A stretch of DNA of 53,429 nt from Bacteroidales bacterium (GTDB lineage Bacteria > Bacteroidota > Bacteroidia > Bacteroidales > UBA932). How positions within the stretch are numbered: position 1 is the stretch's first letter; each line of letters starts with the position of its first letter. The stretch lies in contig JAFUJQ010000006.1 of the NCBI GenBank assembly GCA_017473705.1, positions 1-53,429 of the forward strand, in the 5' to 3' direction. Made by a program: the position numbers and the translations under genes. Of the stretch, positions 25,068-33,694 are shown in pieces. The notes under the pieces are model-generated. The model was not told the origin of the DNA. It worked only from the letters and a program-made list of their open reading frames with translations, and did no database searches.

Positions 25068-28000
25068 CTATTCTTCCATTGCGAGGCGGTCGGTGAAGTA
25101 TTTTTCTATGGCTTCCGAGAGCTCGGTGTTGCCGTAGAAGTCCGCTATGTCCTGGAGGTCTGACAGGTGGACACATGCCGCCTCGAACTCTCTCTTCGCA
25201 TAATCATAGTTATAGAGGAAGAAGTCTGCCGACTGGAGAAGCTGGGCAGCAAACCTTGATGCCAGGTCTGACGCCTTCTCGTCCGCTCCGCACTCATAAT
25301 AGATGTTGATCATGTCAAGGACCATATACTCGTTGGAGAATCCGAGATAGATCATGTCGAGAGGGAAATTCTCCTCCGGAACACACTCCTGGCACATATC
25401 GATGATCTCCTCGGCACGGGCAGTATCCCCCACCTTCAGCATCTCCTTCGCCACATTGACGAAGAGCTGCCTCTGCGAAAGCACGCCGCAGAAAGTGTAG
25501 AAGTTCTGATAGTCCACAAACCAGTCAGTCCTCTTGAGGGCATCCCACGAGTAGACATTCTTCATCTTGTTGTAAAGATCCTCAGGATCGGCAAACCCGA
25601 TCTCAGTGCTCTTCATCCTGTTCTTTATCGGAACGAACTTATATGAGAATCCCTCATACATCAGGTAGTCCTTGATACCGACATTGATGTCGCCTCCCAT
25701 GCTGAGCAGGTGCAGAGGACGGTCCCACTGGTAGTTTGAAAGAAGGTCGAGCATGAATATCTCAGGCTTGGTGAGATAGTTCTTGTCCTTAGGGATGGTG
25801 AGCACGATCTCATCCGGGATCTGATCCTCGTACTTCTGGTCAAGAATACCATACTTGATGACATTCTCCTTGTTTACAGGAATTGAGAATCTCCTCGAGA
25901 TTATATAATCAACCTCCTTATTATTAGTAAGAGGAAGCTTCACATCCGGATGACGGAAAATTCTCATCACGTCTGCAAGAGGTATTATTGTATCGAATCT
26001 GTCCTGGATGAACACATACTCGTTGGTGCCGTAAAGGTACTGGCGAGGGCCGACCTGAAGATCGAGCGGCGAAGACTCGTTCACAGCATACTTCATCTGG
26101 TCGATGTGCCAGTCGGTACCAAGCAGGGACGTGTTGGCAATGCGGACATCCGGACGGATAGCCTCAACCTCCTGGGCATACCAGAGAGGGAATGTATCGT
26201 TGTCACCGTGAGTGACGAGGATACCGTTCGGGCCCACCGAATTAAGGTAGTTCTTTGCCATCTCGACCGCTGTGTAACGGTTGCTGCGGTCGTGGTCATC
26301 CCAGTTCTCAGAGGCCATGAGCGTAGGTACTCCGAGGAGGAGGACGGTCACTGCAACTGCAGGAACAAGAGGCTTGGAAACACGCTTTTCAATCCATGAA
26401 TACACGGCCGCAACGGCAAGACCTATCCATATCGAGAACGAATAGAACGAACCGGCATATGCATAGTCACGCTCGCGGACCTGATATGGAGGCTGGTTGA
26501 GATATATCACTATGGCTATACCCGTCATGAAGAACATCAGGAATGTCAGCCACGTACCCCTCTTGTCCCTGTCGAACTGGAAGAAAAGTCCTATCAGACC
26601 GAGCAGCAGAGGAAGCATGTAATAGTGGTTCTTTGCCGGATTGTCCGCCAGATATCCCGGAGCGTCGTACTGGTCGCCGAGACGGAACCTGTCGATGAAT
26701 CCTATGCCGCTCTCCCAGTTTCCGATGAAAGGATCTCCAGGAGAAGGGCTGTGGATGTCATTCTGACGACCTGCGAAGTTCCACATGAAATAGCGCCAGT
26801 ACATCCAGTTCATCTGGTAGTCGAAGAAGAAGCCCAGATTCTGGAAGAATGTCGGCTTGTCGTGCTCCGCACCACGGATCTTATGTCCTCCGCCAGGCAT
26901 ATATGACTTGTAGAAGGCGATATGGCGTGAATCCGAGCTCCACATGCGCGGGAAGAGCATCTTGCCCTCAGCGTCATACTTCACATCCCCAGGGCCTTCA
27001 GCCTTGATGTACTTGTCCTTGCCACCCTCCGGCATAGGAGCCCAGTAGGTTGTTTCCTCTATATCATATGGAGCACCGAAATACTCTCCATATACGAGAG
27101 GATTGCTGCCGTACTGCTCACGGCCGAGGTAGCGGCAGAGAGTGAAGGCATTGTCCGGCTGGTACTCGTTTGTAGGGGTCTTCACGCTTGAGCGGATGAC
27201 TACAATCGTGAAGAGGGAGAATCCTATTACGATGGTGGTGAAGCACAGGAGGACCGTGTTTGCGAACACCTGCTGCTTCTTCATGGTCCTGAAGAGACCC
27301 CAGAAGCATGCGGCGAGAAGGGCTGCCACGAAGAAGGCCGCACCACTGTTGTAAGGAAGTCCGAGCGTATTGACGAAGAACAGGTCAACATATGCCGCGA
27401 ACTTAGGCAGGTATGGGATGATGCCGAAGAGGATGACCGCAAGGATCACGACCGACACAAGGAATATCTTCACATACTCCCAAAGAGTATAGTGTCCGTC
27501 TTCCCTCTTCTTATAATAGAACATGAACACAAGCGCCGGAATGGCGAGGAGGTTCAGAAGGTGGACACCTATCGAAAGTCCCATCAGGAACGATATGAGC
27601 ACGATCCATCTGTTGGCATATGGCTGGTCAGCCTGCTCGTACCACTTGGTCATGGCCCAGAAGACCAGCGCTGTGAAGAGAGACGACATCGCATACACCT
27701 CTCCCTCGACTGCCGAGAACCAGAAGGTGTCGCTGAATGTGTATGCAAGAGCACCTACGGCGCCTGATCCGAAGATGGCTATTGCCTTGGCGACGCTGTA
27801 TGTACCGTCTTCAGAAGGCTTGACAACCCTCTTCGCAAAGAACACTATGGTAAGATACAGGAAGAATATTGTCAGCGCCGAACATATTGCATTCAACGAA
27901 TTCACAGCAACTGCAGCGTGCATATTGTCGGTGAACATTGTGAAGAAACGTGCAAAGAGCTGGAACACAGGGTTTCCCGGCGGATGACCTACCTCAAGCT

Positions 28001-28139
28001 TATATGACGAGGCGATGAACTCACCGCAGTCCCAGAAGGAAGCGGTCGGTTCGATTGTAAGAAGATATGTGACAGCTGCCACTACGAAGACGAAGACCGC
28101 AGTGAGTCTGTTCCACAAGGTGAATTTCTTGTTATTCAT
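25068..28139 (-). CDS. DUF2723 / GT117-family membrane glycosyltransferase-like protein
   Basis: The 1023-residue protein has an N-terminal block of many membrane segments (about residues 10-330 and 540-640) with the family hallmark PTASFWDCGEFIASSYKLEVGHPPGNP, where the acidic residues resemble the catalytic loop of lipid-phosphate-sugar-dependent protein glycosyltransferases. The C-terminal third is soluble and rich in helices. DUF2723 proteins are near-universal in Bacteroidota and classed as GT117. A role in protein O-glycosylation in the inner membrane is the accepted inference, not shown here. It is divergent from the SUI1 gene with its own -7 element. Confidence 0.93.
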   Translation of the reverse strand: MNNKKFTLWNRLTAVFVFVVAAVTYLLTIEPTASFWDCGEFIASSYKLEVGHPPGNPVFQLFARFFTMFTDNMHAAVAVNSLNAICSALTIFFLYLTIVFFAKRVVKPSEDGTYSVAKAIAIFGSGAVGALAYTFSDTFWFSAVEGEVYAMSSLFTALVFWAMTKWYEQADQPYANRWIVLISFLMGLSIGVHLLNLLAIPALVFMFYYKKREDGHYTLWEYVKIFLVSVVILAVILFGIIPYLPKFAAYVDLFFVNTLGLPYNSGAAFFVAALLAACFWGLFRTMKKQQVFANTVLLCFTTIVIGFSLFTIVVIRSSVKTPTNEYQPDNAFTLCRYLGREQYGSNPLVYGEYFGAPYDIEETTYWAPMPEGGKDKYIKAEGPGDVKYDAEGKMLFPRMWSSDSRHIAFYKSYMPGGGHKIRGAEHDKPTFFQNLGFFFDYQMNWMYWRYFMWNFAGRQNDIHSPSPGDPFIGNWESGIGFIDRFRLGDQYDAPGYLADNPAKNHYYMLPLLLGLIGLFFQFDRDKRGTWLTFLMFFMTGIAIVIYLNQPPYQVRERDYAYAGSFYSFSIWIGLAVAAVYSWIEKRVSKPLVPAVAVTVLLLGVPTLMASENWDDHDRSNRYTAVEMAKNYLNSVGPNGILVTHGDNDTFPLWYAQEVEAIRPDVRIANTSLLGTDWHIDQMKYAVNESSPLDLQVGPRQYLYGTNEYVFIQDRFDTIIPLADVMRIFRHPDVKLPLTNNKEVDYIISRRFSIPVNKENVIKYGILDQKYEDQIPDEIVLTIPKDKNYLTKPEIFMLDLLSNYQWDRPLHLLSMGGDINVGIKDYLMYEGFSYKFVPIKNRMKSTEIGFADPEDLYNKMKNVYSWDALKRTDWFVDYQNFYTFCGVLSQRQLFVNVAKEMLKVGDTARAEEIIDMCQECVPEENFPLDMIYLGFSNEYMVLDMINIYYECGADEKASDLASRFAAQLLQSADFFLYNYDYAKREFEAACVHLSDLQDIADFYGNTELSEAIEKYFTDRLAMEE

Positions 28140-28159
28140 TGTCTATTGTTTAAATCTCA

Positions 28160-28167
28160 CAAAGATA
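28160..28167 (-). promoter_or_regulatory. -7 promoter element of the GT117 gene
   Basis: The minus strand reads TATCTTTG, 20 nt before the ATG at 28139. Confidence 0.55.
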
Positions 28168-28180
28168 CAATTTAATATAC

Positions 28181-28188
28181 TATATTTG
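28181..28188 (+). promoter_or_regulatory. -7 promoter element of the SUI1-DUF4271 genes
   Basis: TATATTTG on the plus strand, 20 nt before the ATG at 28209. It is divergent from the GT117 promoter. Confidence 0.55.
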
Positions 28189-28208
28189 CAAAAATAAATT
28201 TCTTGCAA

Positions 28209-28553
28209 ATGGCTGACAACGACTGGAAGAAAAGACTCGGAGTAGTCTTCTCCACCAACCCGGATTTCACATATGAAGAGGAAACGGAGCAGGAGCCTGC
28301 AACTCTCGCGCCAGAGAAGCAGAGCCTCATAGTTTCCATTGACAGAAAGGGCAGAGGCGGCAAGCAGGTGACCCTTGTCACCGGATTTGTCGGCACCGCC
28401 GAGGACCTGGCAGAGCTGGGACGCACACTCAAGGTGAAATGCGGAGTAGGCGGAACAGCCAAGGATGGCGAGATAACCATCCAGGGCGACTTCAGGGACA
28501 GAGTCGTCGCTCTTTTGAAGGAAATGGGATACAAGGCAAAGAGAGGAAACTGA
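28209..28553 (+). CDS. SUI1/YciH-family translation initiation factor
   Basis: The 114-residue protein (MADNDWKKRLG...) belongs to the eIF1/SUI1 family (YciH in E. coli). The core is RKGRGGKQVTLVTGF followed by LKVKCGVGGTAKDGEITIQGD and the closing DRVVALLKEMGYKAK. Eukaryotic eIF1 controls start-codon fidelity; the bacterial versions probably modulate initiation but are not essential. The ATG at 28209 is used rather than the TTG two codons earlier. The next gene starts 1 nt after the stop, so it is coupled to the DUF4271 gene. Confidence 0.93.
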   Translation: MADNDWKKRLGVVFSTNPDFTYEEETEQEPATLAPEKQSLIVSIDRKGRGGKQVTLVTGFVGTAEDLAELGRTLKVKCGVGGTAKDGEITIQGDFRDRVVALLKEMGYKAKRGN

Positions 28554-28554
28554 C

Positions 28555-29175
28555 ATGCTGTTCAATATTCTCGCTCTGATATCATTCTTCATCATTCTCC
28601 TCCTGCTCAAGACATTGGTGGGAGTGTTCCCGTCATTGCTGGCCTGCCTGATCAGATGGAAGGAGAGCGTCAACCTTGACGCAAGCGTACAGCTGGGCAG
28701 GGACAGGGACATCATGGCCCTGACAATGGTGCTTCCATTCTGCCTGACAGCCTGCCGCTTCAATCTGTATGCTCCTCAATGGATGGCCGGCATCGGAGAG
28801 GCCGGCCGTCTGGGAATAATCATAGGCATATTCATAGCATTCATTCTGCTCAGAAGATTCCTGGAACACATATGGCAGCCGAAGAAGATGAACCCGAAGA
28901 CATACCGTACCGCTTGCAAGTCTGCGTACACTTTCTTCAGCATGCTGACTCTGCTTCTGCTGGTCACAGGAGGTGTCATGGCGTTCTTCGACGCCTCTGA
29001 CGAGGTGATCAAAACCGCAATGCTTTGGATATCAGCAACAACATACGTGTTATTTCTGTTAAGAAAATCACAAATTTTTATTTCTTCTTGCTCGTTTTTC
29101 GCCACTTTTTTGTACCTTTGCGCCCTCGAAATAATTCCGACTGGAGCGTTGGTCGCTTCAGCCATTATTTTATAA
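28555..29175 (+). CDS. DUF4271-type integral membrane protein
   Basis: The 206-residue protein has five or six hydrophobic segments (for example ILALISFFIILLLL, LGIIIGIFIAFILL, FSMLTLLLLVTGGVMAFF, TTYVLFLL) and ends with the family-typical FLYLCALEIIPTG. It sits directly upstream of hemD, the standard Bacteroidota order, which supports the DUF4271 call. The function of the family is unknown. The last 20 codons contain the promoter of hemD. Confidence 0.85.
   Translation: MLFNILALISFFIILLLLKTLVGVFPSLLACLIRWKESVNLDASVQLGRDRDIMALTMVLPFCLTACRFNLYAPQWMAGIGEAGRLGIIIGIFIAFILLRRFLEHIWQPKKMNPKTYRTACKSAYTFFSMLTLLLLVTGGVMAFFDASDEVIKTAMLWISATTYVLFLLRKSQIFISSCSFFATFLYLCALEIIPTGALVASAIIL
29113..29120 (+). 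promoter_or_regulatory. hemD promoter -7 element inside the DUF4271 reading frame
   Basis: TACCTTTG, with TTG at 29088-29090 upstream (22-bp spacer), encodes part of the conserved LYLCALE tail of the upstream protein. It would give hemD-rnpA-yidD an independent start about 90 nt before hemD. Confidence 0.5.
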
Positions 29176-29212
29176 GCCCGCGAGAGGCGGAAATACAGGC
29201 CCAAATTTTATA

Positions 29213-29956
29213 ATGAGCGTTAAGAATATACTGATATCACAGCAGCAGCCGAAGACGGCTTCGCCTTACACCAGCATTGCAGAAAAATATGGAGTCGAGT
29301 TCGACTTCAAGCCATTTTTCAAGATAGAGCCCCTGACATCGAGGGAGTTCAGGTCACAGAGGATAAACATCCTGGACCACACTGCAATCGTTTTCTCAGC
29401 ACGTACCACAATAGACGCATTTTTCCAGCTCTGTGAAGAGCTGCGTGTGAAGGTACCCGAGACTATGAAATACTTCTGCACAACTGAAGCAGTTGCAAAC
29501 TATCTCCAGAAGCACATCGTTTACAGGAAGAGGAAGATCTTCTTCGGCGACGGCACTCCGGAGTCCATCATAGGCCTCATCGGCACCAAGCACAAGGAAG
29601 AGAACTTCCTTATAGCGACAGCTGAATCTTCCAGCAAGGATGCGATCACACGCCTTTTCGAGGAAAGCAAGTTCTCCTTCGAGACCGCAGTCTTCGTAAA
29701 GCCCGTATCACAGGACCTTAAGGATGTGGACCTGCACAAATATGACCTCATCGTGCTCTTCAATCCAGCAGACGTGAAGTCACTCTATGAGAACCAGCCT
29801 GATTTCACCCAGGGCGAAATCAAGTTCGTTTCATACGGAAGATCAATAGTGAAGGCTATGGAAGAGGCTGGACTGAAGATAGAGATTTCAGCACCTACAG
29901 CCGAGGCTCCGTCAGTAGCCAAGGCACTTGAGATATATCTCACAAACAACCAGTAA
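29213..29956 (+). CDS. hemD: Uroporphyrinogen-III synthase
   Basis: The 247-residue protein has the divergent HemD two-lobe pattern seen in Bacteroidota: KNILISQQQP at the start, the first lobe with IVFSARTTIDAFFQL, the crossing linker YFCTTEAVANYLQKH and the second lobe with YDLIVLFNPADVKSLYE and VSYGRSIVKAMEEAGL. HemD closes hydroxymethylbilane to uroporphyrinogen III in heme and cobalamin synthesis. Sequence conservation of this family is low, so the call leans partly on its place between DUF4271 and rnpA. The stop is 1 nt before the GTG start of rnpA. Confidence 0.88.
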   Translation: MSVKNILISQQQPKTASPYTSIAEKYGVEFDFKPFFKIEPLTSREFRSQRINILDHTAIVFSARTTIDAFFQLCEELRVKVPETMKYFCTTEAVANYLQKHIVYRKRKIFFGDGTPESIIGLIGTKHKEENFLIATAESSSKDAITRLFEESKFSFETAVFVKPVSQDLKDVDLHKYDLIVLFNPADVKSLYENQPDFTQGEIKFVSYGRSIVKAMEEAGLKIEISAPTAEAPSVAKALEIYLTNNQ

Positions 29957-29957
29957 A

Positions 29958-30332
29958 GTGGAAACTGAGGCTGCAAATACCTCGCTGACCAAGAAAGAAA
30001 GGCTCTGCGGCAAGACCGCCATCTCAAGACTCCTTGACGAGGGCAGGCATGGCAGTGCCGGGAACATCCGCTTCCTGTTTCTTGCAGGAACAGGAGAGGA
30101 GAACAACAGGATCATGATTTCCGTTCCCAAGAAGAACTTCAAGAGGGCAGTCAAGAGAAACCTTCTCAAGAGAAGGATCCGCGAAAGCTACAGGAAACAG
30201 AAGCACAACCTGACCGTGGAAGGCGGTCTGGATGTGCTTTTCATGTATAGCACAAAAGAACTCCTGAGCTATGAGGAGATCTTCCAGTCAGTAGGCCAGA
30301 TTATCAGCAAGATCAATGAAAGAAACGCTTAA
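29958..30332 (+). CDS. rnpA: Ribonuclease P protein component
   Basis: With the GTG start 1 nt after the hemD stop, the product has 124 residues. It is the small basic protein subunit of RNase P, which assists the catalytic RNA in maturing the 5' end of tRNAs. The central basic helix [20 protein letters not shown] is the family RNR signature, preceded by [10 protein letters not shown]. There is no in-frame ATG; the TTG at 29928 would overlap hemD. It overlaps yidD by 17 nt, the usual rnpA-yidD pairing. Confidence 0.93.
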   Translation: METEAANTSLTKKERLCGKTAISRLLDEGRHGSAGNIRFLFLAGTGEENNRIMISVPKKNFKRAVKRNLLKRRIRESYRKQKHNLTVEGGLDVLFMYSTKELLSYEEIFQSVGQIISKINERNA

Positions 30333-30549
30333 GAAAATACTGATAGCCCCATGCATCTTCCTGATAAGGTTCTATCAGGTGTGCATCTCACCTCTCAAGC
30401 CACCGACATGCAGGTTCACCCCGACATGTTCGCAGTATGCACTCCAGGCCTTCAGAAAACACGGCGTTTTCAAGGGATTTTATCTCACCGCCAGGAGGAT
30501 TCTCCGCTGTCATCCATGGGGAGGACATGGATACGACCCGGTACCATGA
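30316..30549 (+). CDS. yidD: Membrane protein insertion efficiency factor YidD
   Basis: The 77-residue protein contains the YidD core: [30 protein letters not shown] (three cysteines) and [12 protein letters not shown] at the C-terminus, after an amphipathic N-terminal helix. YidD helps YidC-dependent insertion of inner-membrane proteins. It overlaps rnpA by 17 nt. A small T-rich hairpin follows at 30557. Confidence 0.95.
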   Translation: MKETLKKILIAPCIFLIRFYQVCISPLKPPTCRFTPTCSQYALQAFRKHGVFKGFYLTARRILRCHPWGGHGYDPVP

Positions 30550-30556
30550 CGAAACA

Positions 30557-30575
30557 GCGTTTTTCTAAAAAACGC
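30557..30575 (+). terminator. Possible terminator after yidD
   Basis: GCGTTTTT (30557-30564) pairs with AAAAACGC (30568-30575), 8 nt after the yidD stop. The stem is A/T-rich and lacks a following T-run, so it is weak. Confidence 0.35.
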
Positions 30576-30750
30576 AACTGAGGCACCTACAACACGTAAA
30601 ACAACTACAAAAACAACAAAACATACAACATCAGTATCAAGAAAGAGCGCGATCTTTGCCCTCGGTTAAGAATCTTATTCGTCTCTTTCTGCAGATTCTG
30701 ATTTCCAGAAATGTGTGCAATTCCTTCAGGGTCTGCACAGAAAGAAAAAC

Positions 30751-30780
30751 AGCAGGACGCCGCGATGGTGTCCTGCTTTT
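30751..30780. terminator. Bidirectional terminator between yidD and lepA
   Basis: AGCAGGAC (30751-30758) pairs with GTCCTGCT (30770-30777). TTTT follows on the plus strand and GTTTTTC on the minus strand, so it can stop transcripts of both convergent genes. The 254-base gap 30550-30803 holds nothing else I can identify. Confidence 0.75.
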
Positions 30781-30803
30781 TGTATGCTTGCATGTAACGA
30801 GGG

Positions 30804-32591
30804 CTAGTCGAGCTTGAGCACTGCCATGAAGGCGCTCTGAGGAACCTCGACGGTTCCGATCTGACGCATTCTCTTCTTACCCTGCTTCTGCTTCTCGAGC
30901 AGCTTTCTCTTTCTGGTGATGTCACCGCCATAACATTTTGCAGTTACGTCCTTACGCACAGCCTTGACAGTCTCGCGTGCGATGATCTTTGCTCCAACAG
31001 CAGCCTGGATGGCGATGTCGAACTGCTGGCGAGGGATCAGTTCCTTGAGTTTCTCGCACATCTTGCGACCGAAATCATATGCATGGTCTGCGTGGATCAA
31101 TGTAGAAAGCGCATCCGCAGGATCGCCATTCAGGAGGATGTCGAGCTTCACGAGTTTAGCTTCCTTGAAGCCGATCACATGATAGTCGAATGACGCATAT
31201 CCCTTGGAGATAGACTTGAGCTTGTCATAGAAGTCGAAGACAATCTCGGAGAGCGGCATCTCATATGTAAGCTCGAGACGGTCAGCTGTGAGATAGTGCT
31301 GATTTATGAGCACTCCCCTCTTGTCAAGGCAGAGCTTCATGATCGGGCCATAATAATCAGACCTTGAGATTACCTGGGCTCTGATGTATGGTTCCTCGAT
31401 CTTGTCTATGAGGGTTGCAGGCGGGAGGCCTGAAGGGTTGTGCACATCGAGAACCTCGCCTTGGGTCGTATAGACCTTGTAAGACACGTTCGGAACTGTC
31501 GTGATGACGTCCATGTTGAACTCTCTGAAAAGACGTTCCTGAACTATTTCAAGGTGCAGCAGGCCGAGGAAACCGCAACGGAATCCGAAGCCGAGCGCAA
31601 GCGAAGACTCCGGCTCGAAGACCAGCGAAGCGTCGTTGAGCTGGAACTTCTCGAGCGAGGCGCGCAGCTCCTCATACTGGTCTGTCTCAACAGGATACAT
31701 TCCGGCGAAGACCATAGGCTTCACCTCCTCGAATCCTGCGATCGCCTCCTTGCATGGCTCCGACACATGTGTAATGGTGTCACCCACCTTCACCTCGACA
31801 GCGCTCTTTATGCCCGAGATGATGTAACCTACGCTTCCGCATGGAATCTCCTGACGGGGATGCATCTTCATCTTGAGGACTCCGATCTCATCTGCCGTAT
31901 ATTCCTTTCCTGTGCTGACGAACTTGACCTTGTCTCCCGGCTTTATGCTTCCGTTCACCACCTTGAAGTATGCTATGATACCCCTGAACGAGTTGAACAC
32001 CGAGTCGAAGATGAGGGCCTGAAGAGGCGCTTCCGGATCACCAGTCGGCGAAGGAACCCTCTCGACGATAGCGTCGAGGACTTCCTTCACGCCCTGTCCT
32101 GTCTTGCCTGAAGCAAGGAGGATCTCCTCCGGCTTGCATCCGAGCAGGTCCACCACCTGGTCTGTAACGACATCCACCATGGCAGAGTCCACATCGATCT
32201 TGTTGAGCACCGGAATGATCTCCAGATCATGTTCTATGGCAAGATACAGGTTTGATATGGTCTGAGCCTGAATGCCCTGAGTAGCGTCAACGACGAGCAG
32301 CGCTCCCTCGCAGGATGCGATGGCGCGCGACACCTCGTAAGAGAAGTCGACGTGACCCGGAGTGTCAATCAGGTTGAGGGTGTATTTCTCACCATTATAT
32401 ATATAGTCCATCTGGATCGCATGGCTCTTGATGGTGATTCCTTTCTCCTTCTCAAGATCCATCGAGTCGAGGACCTGGTTTTCCATATCGCGTGCGGTCA
32501 GAGTGTTGGTGATCTCCAGCATTCTGTCAGCAAGGGTGCTCTTGCCGTGGTCGATATGTGCAATGATGCAAAAGTTTCTTGTTTTCTTCAT
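30804..32591 (-). CDS. lepA: Elongation factor 4 (LepA), ribosome-associated GTPase
   Basis: The 595-residue protein is a standard-length EF4. The G domain shows [15 protein letters not shown], the [15 protein letters not shown] switch region and NKID. The LepA-specific C-terminal domain follows, with [24 protein letters not shown] near the end. It is a translation GTPase acting on the 30S/70S ribosome. It is divergent from the sigma factor gene, and a 25-nt palindrome lies between the two promoters. Confidence 0.98.
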   Translation of the reverse strand: MKKTRNFCIIAHIDHGKSTLADRMLEITNTLTARDMENQVLDSMDLEKEKGITIKSHAIQMDYIYNGEKYTLNLIDTPGHVDFSYEVSRAIASCEGALLVVDATQGIQAQTISNLYLAIEHDLEIIPVLNKIDVDSAMVDVVTDQVVDLLGCKPEEILLASGKTGQGVKEVLDAIVERVPSPTGDPEAPLQALIFDSVFNSFRGIIAYFKVVNGSIKPGDKVKFVSTGKEYTADEIGVLKMKMHPRQEIPCGSVGYIISGIKSAVEVKVGDTITHVSEPCKEAIAGFEEVKPMVFAGMYPVETDQYEELRASLEKFQLNDASLVFEPESSLALGFGFRCGFLGLLHLEIVQERLFREFNMDVITTVPNVSYKVYTTQGEVLDVHNPSGLPPATLIDKIEEPYIRAQVISRSDYYGPIMKLCLDKRGVLINQHYLTADRLELTYEMPLSEIVFDFYDKLKSISKGYASFDYHVIGFKEAKLVKLDILLNGDPADALSTLIHADHAYDFGRKMCEKLKELIPRQQFDIAIQAAVGAKIIARETVKAVRKDVTAKCYGGDITRKRKLLEKQKQGKKRMRQIGTVEVPQSAFMAVLKLD

Positions 32592-32610
32592 CGTATACGT
32601 ATAATCGGTG

Positions 32611-32618
32611 CAAAGATA
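32611..32618 (-). promoter_or_regulatory. -7 promoter element of lepA
   Basis: The minus strand reads TATCTTTG, 19 nt before the lepA ATG. Confidence 0.55.
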
Positions 32619-32624
32619 ATAAAA

Positions 32625-32649
32625 TACGGAATTTTTCGAAAATTCCGTA
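32625..32649. promoter_or_regulatory. Perfect 11-bp inverted repeat between lepA and sigma promoters
   Basis: TACGGAATTTT (32625-32635), spacer TCG, AAAATTCCGTA (32639-32649). It covers the -33 zones of both divergent promoters, a position suited to an operator for a dimeric regulator. The regulator is unknown. Confidence 0.5.
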
Positions 32650-32655
32650 CATTTG
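32648..32655 (+). promoter_or_regulatory. -7 promoter element of the sigma factor operon
   Basis: TACATTTG on the plus strand, 31 nt before the ATG at 32687. Confidence 0.55.
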
Positions 32656-32686
32656 CTTAAACCTCAAACCATCCGGACGGTCTAAA

Positions 32687-33232
32687 ATGCTGATGAATGA
32701 CGGACATATCATAAATCTGTGCCAGAAAGGCGAGTACGAGCTCGCCTTCAATGCGATCGTACAGACATATACGGAGAGTCTGTACTGGCACGTCCGCCGT
32801 TTCCTGTGCTCCCACGAGGACACCAACGACCTGCTTCAGGACATATTCATCAAGATATGGTCAGCGCTTCCCTCCTTCCGTGGCGACTCACGCCTCTATA
32901 CATGGCTCTACCGCATCGCCACCAATGAAACGCTGAACCGTCTGCGCCGCATCAGACGCGAAAACGCCATCAGCCTTGATGCTGTGGGAGAATATCTGGC
33001 CGGGAAAGTGGACGAGGATCCATATTTCAACGGCAACGCGCTGCAGCGTGAGCTGCACAAGGCCATACATAAACTGCCCGAGAAACAGAGGCTCGTTTTC
33101 AATATGAGATATTTCGACGAAATGAAATATGAGGACATATCCGAGATCACAGGAACATCAGTCGGGGCGCTGAAGGCATCATACCATCATGCATACACCA
33201 AAATAAAAGAGGCGCTTGAAGAAATGGTTTAA
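32687..33232 (+). CDS. ECF-type RNA polymerase sigma factor
   Basis: Starting at the ATG behind the promoter, the product has 181 residues. Region 2 is visible in VRRFLCSHEDTNDLLQDIFIKIW and SRLYTWLYRIATNETLNRLRR, and region 4 in LPEKQRLVFNMRYFDEMKYEDISEITGTSVGALKASYHHAYTKIKE. There is no region 1 or 3, as in extracytoplasmic-function sigma factors. It heads a three-gene unit with a one-pass membrane protein and a Spy-like periplasmic protein, which suggests control of an envelope stress response. Longer starts would begin before the promoter and are rejected. The stop lies inside a 28-nt perfect palindrome. Confidence 0.93.
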   Translation: MLMNDGHIINLCQKGEYELAFNAIVQTYTESLYWHVRRFLCSHEDTNDLLQDIFIKIWSALPSFRGDSRLYTWLYRIATNETLNRLRRIRRENAISLDAVGEYLAGKVDEDPYFNGNALQRELHKAIHKLPEKQRLVFNMRYFDEMKYEDISEITGTSVGALKASYHHAYTKIKEALEEMV

Positions 33233-33253
33233 AATCGCATGCGATTTTAAACC
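33226..33253. repeat. Perfect 28-nt palindrome over the sigma factor stop codon
   Basis: GGTTTAAAATCGCA at 33226-33239 is followed directly by its exact reverse complement TGCGATTTTAAACC at 33240-33253. It contains the sigma stop TAA (33230-33232) and lies 30 nt before the next gene. As RNA it forms a long hairpin without a T-run, so an attenuator, processing site or protein-binding site is possible. Confidence 0.7.
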
Positions 33254-33283
33254 TTATTATACAAGATTTGTCTAAAAGAAGCG

Positions 33284-33691
33284 ATGAACAAAATGGAAAG
33301 AGATATTTTAAATGACCCGGAGCTTAAGAAGACTCCCTACATAGTCCCTGATGGATATTTCGACAGCCTCAGGAAAGAAGTCAGCGGATATGTCAGGCCT
33401 GTGGCCGTGAAAGTGAGCCTGTGGCAGAAGCTGGCACCGCTTGCGACAATTGCTGCCATGTTCATCATAATGGTAACCGCCGGCACATTCTTCCTCAGAA
33501 GCACATCTCCGGAGGACGAAATCACCCAGGAGGACTACATCGTGTTTGCCGGTGATTATTCCGACTTCGGGATTTATGAAGAAGAGAATGACGAGCAGTA
33601 TGCCGACGCCGGAGTAAGCGAAGACGACATCATCGAATACCTTATATATACTGGAGTATCAGAAGACATCATAGAACTTTCAAAGGAATAA
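33284..33691 (+). CDS. One-pass membrane protein, probable anti-sigma factor
   Basis: The 135-residue protein has about 45 N-terminal residues, presumably cytosolic (MERDILNDPELKKTPYIVPDGYF), one membrane segment at about residues 46-67 (KLAPLATIAAMFIIMVTAGTFFL), and a very acidic C-terminal tail (EEENDEQYADAGVSEDD). I know no enzymatic family for it. Its place directly after a sigma factor and before a Spy-like protein, and the topology, are typical of Bacteroidota membrane-bound regulators that hold an ECF sigma factor inactive; this is inference. Downstream gap is 3 nt. Confidence 0.7.
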   Translation: MNKMERDILNDPELKKTPYIVPDGYFDSLRKEVSGYVRPVAVKVSLWQKLAPLATIAAMFIIMVTAGTFFLRSTSPEDEITQEDYIVFAGDYSDFGIYEEENDEQYADAGVSEDDIIEYLIYTGVSEDIIELSKE

Positions 33692-33694
33692 ATC

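Noticed and set aside
30547-30579. 11-codon frame overlapping the yidD stop
   Set aside because: It is too short to support and coincides with the A/T-rich hairpin after yidD.
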